From: Atherix ibis
Taxonomy: Eukaryota > Arthropoda > Insecta > Diptera > Athericidae
Direction of reading: 5' to 3'
NCBI GenBank assembly: GCA_958298945.1
Contig: OY282605.1
Location: 42,869,499 to 42,933,498, forward strand
DNA length: 64,000 bases
Positions 51,401 to 61,600 of this stretch are shown here, in pieces. Made by a program: the position numbers and the translations under genes. Numbering within the stretch: the stretch's first letter is position 1; each line of letters begins with the position of its first letter. The notes under the pieces are model-generated. The model was not told where the DNA came from and searched no databases. It saw only the letters and a list, made by a program, of their open reading frames with translations.

Positions 51401-54400
51401 ACGAGAACGAGAGATTAAATCTTGGTTCTAAATTTTCGTTCTCTTTGGAGTACTGCCACATATTTTCATTTTAGTGTTTGGTTATGTGGTAGCATTGTTT
51501 GTTGGCAGTTGAAATTTAAATTGAAATACGTTAAGTGAAACCATTAATTTGGAGTGATTTTAAAAATGGTATGAACTATGTGTATAATTTATAAATAGTA
51601 AATTAATTTTTTTTTCCAAAATAAAACTTCCCCTCCCTCCCCTCTGACTGTAGAAATCTAAAGTTATAATGCAGAAATTCAATATTAGGTTATGGAAAGG
51701 TAAGAGCTATGATTTTTATGATTCCTGCAAAAAAAAAATTTTATTTCTAAAAAAAACAAAAAAGTTTCCTACATTTTTATTGACTACGACTCTGCTTACT
51801 GAACTCCGTTTCTGATAGCTACTGTTCACAAATATAGCTGACACATAAGGCGTTTTCCATTGGACCAATTTTGCTACTAGTCGGTAGTTGTAGCTGTCAT
51901 CATCTACCCTACCTCGAACAAACGGGCACATTGAACTGGGAGTTACGCCATACAATTTACGGTAGGGTATTTTAGTTCCCGAACTGGAAATAGATGGCTT
52001 AGCGGGTTCGTTGGTTATGTTGAAGAGGCATATTTTTGTCAGTATTGTTTATGTGTGAATAAACTCAGTTTTTATTGTTTATGTGTGAGTAAACTCAGTA
52101 TTGTTGCTGACTATTTTGAGGTTATGTATCTACTAGTGTTTAGAATTTCGCTTTCCTTTGGTCATCTACTAGCAGCTACCGACTAGTAGCAAAATTGGTC
52201 CAATGGAAAACGCCTGTAGTAAATTATATATACCCTATATGAAGACACCGCTGCAAAAAGGAGGCAGCTCCATTTTTGGCGATTTTTTTTCTCCAGTGGA
52301 TATAAAGTATTCCAAAACTGCTCTATCAATCAGTGAAAAAACGAGGCAGCTTCCTTAATTCAATGCGGAAATATAAAGGATATGTAGATGGCCCCTTATT
52401 GAATCCCGTGCAAAAACGAGGCAACTCCGGAGCTGCCTCGTTTTTGCACTGAATGAACATGCATGATAAATGCTTGCAATAGTTTATAATTTCATATCAA
52501 TGTGAAAAAGGATCTTGTAATTGAAAAAGAGGTGCACAAGAAAAAAGCAAAATATTTCTATACAAAAATGAAAAAAGACACCGAAGAAATGTCAGAGAAC
52601 AAGGATGAGATGGAGCTGTTAGCTTTCGATTTCCAACAAAATATGCCTCTACCACATGTAACTAGTGGTGACGTTTTCTTTAAACGGCAAGTGTGGGAAT
52701 ATAACGTTTGCATTTTTGCAGCTAGTTCTAGGAAATCGTACTTTTTCATGGACGATGAAACCATAGCCAAGAAAGGAGCTAATGATGTAGTAAGCTTTTT
52801 ACACTATTTTCTTGAGAATTTTTTACAACCAACAGTCAGAAAAATATATCTTTATTCCGATAACTGCAGCTCACAAAGTAAAAACAAAGTCTTGGCTCAG
52901 TACCTTTATAAACTTCATGCAAATACTAACAGATTTTCTGAAATAATACACAGATTTCCAGAACCGGGGCACAGTTTTCTTCCTTGCGACAGGAGCTTTG
53001 GATTAATCGAAAAAGAGAAAAGAAAACGGGAGAGGATCTATTTACCAGAAGAATGGGTTCAACTGGTTAAAAATACATGCCGCCAATTTATTGTAGTTCC
53101 AGTTTCCCAAGATATGATTTTAGATTTCACTGGTCATTTTAAAGGGGCTTTCAAAACAACTGTTTCAAACCAAAGGAAACAAAAATTTGGGATATCTTCC
53201 TACCGTGTCATGGCGTATACAGCAAAAGGCGTAGAATGCAGCTCTGCCTTGCTAAAGAACTTGTTTATCCTTTAGAAACATGGCGTTACGTTAACTTTAC
53301 CTGCTTCTACATCTCTCTTCTACTCTGGGCCATTACCACTTAAGCGCCCCAAATATCTACATGTCCGAGAATTCGCAACAAAATATATGCCCCCAGACTG
53401 TATGTGATTTTATGACCAGCTGAAGAGCCAAGAAGAAGAGCAAACTGTTGGGCACGAAGAAGATAGCTTAACAGACTAATGTAATGTTACTTTATTATGT
53501 ACTTTTAAAAAAAATGGTTAATACTCGTACATAACTTGAAATTTATTATTGGCTTTTTTTTCGCATCCTCCGGTGCAAAAAGGGGGCAGCTCCATCGTTT
53601 TATTTTTTATATTATTATCTATCCAAGTTTCCAAGAGCAGTAATTTGAGAGTATATTATGTATTAAGTAATAGAGTTTAACTCCATATATGAATAAAGAA
53701 AAAAAACTCACAGAATTCGTTGTGATACAGTTTTTTGCTTCTCCTGAAAAAAATGGTAAAATGGAGCTGCCTTCTTTTTGCAGCGGTGTCTTCATATAGC
53801 CTTTGTATATTCCTGAGTTATAAAATATAGGGTTTTCCAATAAGAGTGATGTGATTTCTAAGTGACGTTTCGGCCATTTGTAATATGTCATGATCTGTCA
53901 TTTTTTTCCATTGTATTCAGTAATGTTTACAATTTCATCATGGAGAGATATATGCAAGAAAAACGTTTACAAATTATTCAATTTTACTATCAAAATAATC
54001 GTTCTCCAATTGCAACTTTTCGTGCGCTCAGTTTCATCTGAGTGGTGCGGTAAATAAACAAAACTGTCGATTCTGGTGCGAAGAAAATCAACAAATTATT
54101 CATGAACACTCATTACATTCACCTAAATTGACAGTTTGGTGTGGTTTTTGGTCTGGCGGAATCATCGGTCCGTACTTCTTTCGAAATGAAGCTGGTAACA
54201 CCGTTACTGTTAATGGAGAGCGGTATATGTTAGATCGATGATAACCAATTTTTTATGGTCGAAATTGGAAGAAGTTGATCTTGACAACATTTGGTTCCAA
54301 CAAGACGGAGCTACGTGCCACACAGCACGTCCAACAATCGAATTATTGCGAGAAAAGTTTGGAGATTCGATTATTTCAAGAAATTGTGACATTGAATGGC

Positions 54401-55659
54401 TTCCAAGAAGTTGTGATTTAACACCATTAAACTATTTCTTGTGGGATTATTTGAAGTCATTGGTCTTTAGCAATAAACAAGACCCTCTTCAAGCTTTAGA
54501 AGTCAATATTGAACGTGCTATTCATGACATACGACTTGATTTAGTGGAAAAAGTGCTCGAAAATTGGGTTAATCGAATTCGTTCCTGCAAAAGAAGTCGT
54601 GGAGGCTATTTGAATGACGTTTTATTCAGAACTTAATTGTATCCATTGTATTTCATATTAAATAAAAAACATTTGAATTTCCTTAACAATTAGTGTGTTT
54701 TTTTTAAAAGAAATCATATCACTCTTATTTGAAAACCCTATACTTCCAAATTTTCACTTAACCCACGACAAATTCAAAAGAAAAAAAACATTGGCCCGAA
54801 TCCAAATAACATATTAAAAAGAACAAATAAATTTTCTTCTCAATTTCCTCCCACAAGAAAGTACGATTTAGTTGTACATATTACGAGTATTTGCTTGATT
54901 AATGCAAATAATAAATAAGATGAAAAAAAAACATACAATCCACTATGATCATAATCATGTCGATATGGAATTGAAATGAAAAGATAATTATTGCAATAGA
55001 AATGATCAAATGCAATGCATTTTTTTTTGAACATGTAAAAACTTATTATTATAAAATAAATTAAAACTCTATATACTACGATTAAAAAAAATATTTCCAA
55101 TAGATATTTATAAACATTGAATTGTGGACGACAATGTCTGCGATGACCATAATATGTGGCCTGTGGTCTCTAGCATACATAGGTTCAGTTATTTTGGCAG
55201 GAGGTGTGGGCAAAAATGGCTCTACAGTTGCAGTAAGTCATAGAATGTGGATGCAAAAATTAAAAATTTTCAGAAAAAAAAAAAACAAACAATGAAAGCT
55301 ATTCCATTGGTTTTTCTTTTAGTTTTTTTTTATTTTTTTTTTAAATTAATATTTATCCATTTATAATTAATGAAAAAAGAAACGAAAATTAATGAATCTT
55401 AAAACATTTTCACATAATTATCTCATATTCTATGTAATCGTATCAACATTGAATTATGTTTTTTTTTTATTATACTATAATATTTGTGGATTATGATAAA
55501 ATGTAAAGATTTAAAGAAAAAAAAATATTTTTCTTATAATCATTTTAATATTTTTGTTGATATTTTTTGCTTTATACCATTGATTATTGATTTGTCCAAT
55601 ATTGATATTGATCTTTAGAGATAAAAACGTACTCGTTTAAAATATATTTGTTGGTATTA

Positions 55660-55697
<38 letters not shown>

Positions 55698-58600
55698 ATT
55701 ATTAATTACCTTGAGAATGCCTATATCCATTGAATGGTTGCTGTTTTTCTTTCCTAACCCCCTAAAGCAAATAATATAATGCTTTTTTTATGTTCATAAA
55801 TTATAAGAAACGAATGCAATGCCATTAAATATATGGGGTTTAATTTTTTTTTTTTTAGAAAATAAGTTTAAAAAATATTTTTCAAGTAAAAATAAAATTT
55901 GAACAAATATTTTATTACGCATATTTTGCAAATAAATTTCTCTATTGTGTTATAAATGTTCGATATCATAATTTTTGTTGATCATAAATTTCACTAAATT
56001 GGTGTTAATTTTATCATATATAAATAATATTTTTAACAGGTAAATATTTTTTATTTATTTTATTTTCATTGTTAGTTTATAAAAAAAAATTATTTTAAAG
56101 TTACAATTCTACAATTGAATTTTTTTTTTGGCCAAAAAAAAAATAACATCGGGTAATAGGCTTTCACGCATGTTAAACTTATAGGATATACACAGGATTC
56201 CATAAGATCTAAAGTTATAGTGTGAATATATGCTTTAATGTTAATAGTCAAAATAAAATGAATGAAAATTTAAGGGATAACATTGAAGGGCTTTATCATA
56301 GCCCTGTTAAAAATAAGCCATGCATAAACTGAAGTAAACAATTTTCAACTTTGATGGAGAACTTTGAATTTAATATGGAAAAGGTCCCAGCTTTCTGAAC
56401 TTTTTCTATTGTATATTCTATACAAAAAGTCATGTTTTTGCCCTTTCGATATAGCATTCGAAACTGATATACGAGGTCTGTTAAAAAAAAATCGCGAATT
56501 TTGAATTTCCGCGGGTTACGTGTATTCGATTTTCGATTTATTTTGTGGCGTTATGTTGGTACTCATGTCTCTCACTTATGCCGACAAGTTCGGCCATTTT
56601 GAATGTTCAGTTAATTTTTGACAGCTGCTTTGCTTGCATGTGTTTTGGCTCGTCTTCGATTTTTGCCCATTTTCGACCAAAAACAGCATCACACTAACAT
56701 TGCTAAGGAGCTGTTGGACTTTGTCCGCGACGACCCAAATTTGCTCCAGAGGGTCATAACTGGTGACGAATCATGAATTTATGGTTATGACGTGGAAACC
56801 AAAGCTCAATCATTCCAATGGAAGCTGCCGCAGGAGCCAAGACCGAAAAAAGCGCGCCAAGATTTGTCGAATGTGAAGGTTTTTCTTACAGTTTTCTTCG
56901 ATTGTAGGGAACGGTCAATAAGGAATATTACCTGCAAGTTATGCGCAAGTTGCCCGAAGCAATCAGCCAGAAACGCCCGGATTTGTGGAAGAGATAAAAA
57001 TTGGCTTTTGCACCATGATAACGCCCCTGCTCACGCATCGTTGCTTCTGCGCGAATTTTTGGCCAAAAACAACATACTAATAATGCCGCAGCCACCGTAT
57101 TCCTCAGATCAGCCAGAAACGCCCGCATTTGTTGAAGAACAAAAATTGGCTTTTGCACCATGAGAAACGCCCCTGCTCACGCATCGTTGCTTCTGCGCGA
57201 ATTTTTGGCCAAAAACAACATACTAATAATGCCGCAGCCACCGTATTCCTCAGATCTGGGTCCCTGTGACTTTTTATTGTTCCCGAAACAGATTCTTTGA
57301 TCCATTTTTTGGAATGGGCAAAAATCAAAGACGAGCCAAAATACTTGCAAATAAAGCAGCTGTCAAAAATTAACTGAATATTTAAAATGGCCGAACTTGT
57401 CGGCATAAGTGAGAGACATGAGTACCAACATAACGACACAAAAAAAATCGAAAATCGAATATACGTAACCTGCGGAAATTCAAAATTCGAGATACTTTTT
57501 GAACCGACCTCGTATGTTATTGTTGCGCCATTTTCAACAATCAAGTTATTCTAAATGTGCCAGAAAATTAATAAATTTTCAATTTAAAAATGCCCAAAAA
57601 ATGTTAGATTTAATGACTTTTGCTTCAATTTTACATAAGCGTGTGTGTTTTTTTAATATAAAACTTGCAATATTTGATTTTCACTTAAATTCTTAATATT
57701 TTTATAATCGTTTTTTTAAGTTCATATATGCTCTTTCACAATTTCTAATTTATATCATTTTAATAAACTTACGATTTTAATTCATATATTAATTTTTAGT
57801 AGACTATTCTAAATTTTTTTTCTCGAAATTTTCTTTTTGGAATGAATTATTTTGCAAAAGTTTTGCCAACTACAAGAACGCTACTAAAAGGTTGAATGAT
57901 ATTTAAATCGAATGGGATACTATATGTGTAGGTGCTGCTGAATATCTTGTGGTAGAAAAGCTTAGACCACGTGGATCTTGTATGGAAACATTTTTAAATT
58001 CAGTGTCAGAATCTTCTGAAGCGATATTTTGGAGATTGCTAGTTGAACACAGATGGATCTACTCTGGCGTACAGCTTGCACCGCTGTATCAGTGCGCACA
58101 GTACGCTAAGGACCTCTTCCCGGATAATTGCCCACAAATTCGTTTTTTAAAAAAACGGGCGCTTACAGCTTCCACCGCTGCGACATTAAAATGTAACCAG
58201 TATTTTCTCTGGGTTTAAATAATTGAACCTTCCGCTGGAATAGTAAACTCAATTACTTTTATTTGTTGCTGGACGCCATACGTAGCCATTTTAATCTCCA
58301 AGAGATGCTGTATACCCTACCAAAAAAAAAACGCAATAAAAAAGTTTTTAAGTAGCCACCCTGTGTCAACTGTCAAGAAATGTCTGATCTCTAATACACG
58401 ATGGTCTCACGTTTGAATTCAGCCAGTGAAATAGGTAAGATGGTCTTTAGGTATCTCTAAGTTGAAATGGCGCTTTAGAATTTACTTTTCAGTAAAAATG
58501 TTGTTAGAAATAACTGCAAGAAAAGGAATATTTTTTACCAACTTATGGTAATTTTAAAAATAAAGCGCTCTTCAGAAAAGGTAATTTTGTCCGTAAGCTG

Positions 58601-61600
58601 CTATAGGACCAAAAACGTAATTATTCAAACAACTATGAAACAATTACGAAGTACATATTTGCAGGATTAATGTCCAAATTTTATTTTTTTCTAACATCAA
58701 TTGGTGGATTGATACTGGAAAAACTCGTATTATAAAAAAATAACTCAAATGTTCACTTTATAAAATTTAACTTTCAAGAGAAAATTGTTATAGAATATTT
58801 GGGAAAAGTTTAAAAGGTAGAACAATTGAAGCCAAAAATTTTTTAGGGTACTAAAAAAAGATCTTTTCTAAAGGGTCCTAACTTATAATGTACTCACTAT
58901 GACTTCATGTAAGGGTTTATTATTTAATTAAACGAGGGATCTATGATGATCCCAGACAAGGGTTTATAATATTTCAATTGGAAAGGATTTTTAAAGGTCT
59001 TATTCATTATGACCTCAATGAACAGTTCTGATTCCGTACCAATGGATGTAAATTAAAACGAAAGCTCTTTGCAGGTCCTCTTATCATATCAATTTTAAAC
59101 AACATACATGATGACTAAGCTCTTTTTGGAAGGATTATTTTGTGAAATTTGCACCAAATTCGCACTTTAAAAATAGCACATGTTTCTCAGTACAAAAATA
59201 TAGAAGAATATTTTTAATTTTCCCAAATAAATATTGTAGAAGAAAAATTTTTTTATTAACAAAACAATTTAATAAATAAAATAATAAAAAACCTTTCATT
59301 AAAATTAAAAAAAAAAAATTGTACTCTGATTTAGAGACACTTGATCTGCTGCGACAGATACGTAGGGTCTCTATTGCTATCGCCAAAATGTAGTGGTTGC
59401 TACTAGAAATTGGTGACAAAAAATAAATAAAAACCAATTTAAATTAGAAAATTCTTTTAAAAAAATCATATTAAATTTTTAAAGAGTCTTAATTCTAAAA
59501 TAAAAGGAGAATTTCTATGCAAATTTTATAAGAATTTCTTTTATTGAAATTATTTCTTAGTTATTTGTAGAAAAATATCAAAAGTTCACTCAAATTTATA
59601 TTCAATTTTTATCAAAAATGATCGAATCGCTAGAAACGCAATTCCGACAGAAAATCCAAACTGCATCCAGTTGGCGCTGTCAAAATCATAAAACGTTTGC
59701 AATCTTATGGAAGTGCACAAAATACCGGCGACAGACGGACAACTGCAAACTGTTTTATCGCCAAATTAGTTTTTTTTTCATTCTCTTTGCAGTTACAGTT
59801 GAAGAACTTTTGTTATGTGGCAGTACTGTTGTTTGACAGTTGAAATTGAAATAGAAATAATTATTTGCACTTTTATTAAAAGAAATAAGAAATTTTATTG
59901 CAATTGTATTTAATTGGTTGATTTGAAAGAATTCGCCAATTTTTGACAGAAAGTGCTGTTACTGTCGTAATTGTGTTCTTATGATTATAGAGTATTATGA
60001 AGTGGCTGTATCTTGTACTATTTGCCTATTTTTATTGTCTTTGCTGAACCCTTAGATTATAGAAGAACTGGATAAGCTTCTACATGAAAATTCTGTCAAA
60101 ATTTGGTTGGCAACACATTCCTAAGTACGTTCTTACACATGCAAAATAACAGAAACGGCGTGAATCATTGGGGGCCAATTTTAAACTTGAATATGCGATT
60201 CTTTTAAAACCCTTTAAAATTAGTTTCGGAAATTTGTAATAAAACAAAGTATTCTATTTTAAAATATTATTTATTTATAATGAATAATATAATTCACCTA
60301 AAGTTGAAAGACAGTCTTCCGCAATGCAAAGACTTGCGCCTAGGTTAAAAACAATAAAGCCTGATATGTATTCGACCACTTTTTAACTATATTCTCTAAG
60401 TGCAGATGGATTAAATAAATAAACATGGTCACTTAAAAAATTTCCCTTACATTTTCTTACACAACCTTTACGTACACCGGCACTGAACTATTTTCTGGTA
60501 AACATTGAACTGTCAAAATAACATTTGTTTACATTTATTGAATGACGAACTTTTTACTTTTTAATCACTTTTTTGACCAAATTAGTCATTAAAAGCCAAT
60601 TAAACAAATTCCAAAATAAATTTTTGTTGATTTCTCTAATAAAAATGAATATGTCAACTTAGCGAAAGAAAGAAATTCCCGGCTAGCAATCCTTTATAAA
60701 ACACTTCATTTTCTGAAATAAAAACTTCCTCTTAAATGTTATCAACAACATAACTATACGTATAAATACTTACTTTTTAGTAAATACTTTCCGATAAGTG
60801 CCAAAATAACAACTTGAAAAGCAAAATAACAACAAAATTATGCAAGCACTTCGGTATGCTACCACTTTCATGGAGAATGGCGTGTTTTAAAACTCTCCGA
60901 AAGTCTACAAACGTTGAGGCACTTGATATTTAATTGATATTAACGAAATAAATAAACATAAAATACCAAAAGATTCAACAAAAAATAAAAATTGCCTGTT
61001 ATGTTTAAATTGTATGAATTAAAAATGAGTATAAATTATGCTTTTGCAAATCAATAAATTTCTATTACGATAACTAGATGTCAGTGGATGTTATGTCTAC
61101 ATAAAAAATCTACACAAAAGTATGCAAGCGTTACGGGTTCTCACCGCTTTTGCAATAATTCGTACGAAAAAAAAAATTGCGTATACATATACGAAAATCG
61201 GACTTCCGGGTCTATCCAGGTATTCTGGATTTTTCTACGAACAGATTATTTTTTGTAAATATTTTATTTAAAAAAAAAACAACCTTTAGGCATTTTCTAA
61301 CTCTTTTTTTAATTAAATATAATTGATAATGTATTCAATTAAAATTAAAAAGAATATTTTTCGTTCATAAAAAAGAAGACTTTTTAAAGTTCGAAACTAT
61401 TTCAGCTTCGAAATATTCTACAAAAGTATCTATTTTTAATTTTTCTTGCCGTTTAATATTGTACATGACCGATAATCAAAAAGTATCCAACAAAATGTTA
61501 CTGACACTGTACTATTGTGCTTCGGTTAAGTGCTTTTTTTGCAGTATGTCTTAATAACCAATATTTTGACAGTTCTTCCTATCGAGTTCTTCTATATTCT

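Noticed and set aside
57949..58218. Plus-strand 89-codon frame
   Set aside because: The minus strand over the same bases encodes the N-terminal blocks of a DD41D transposase, so this frame is a shadow.
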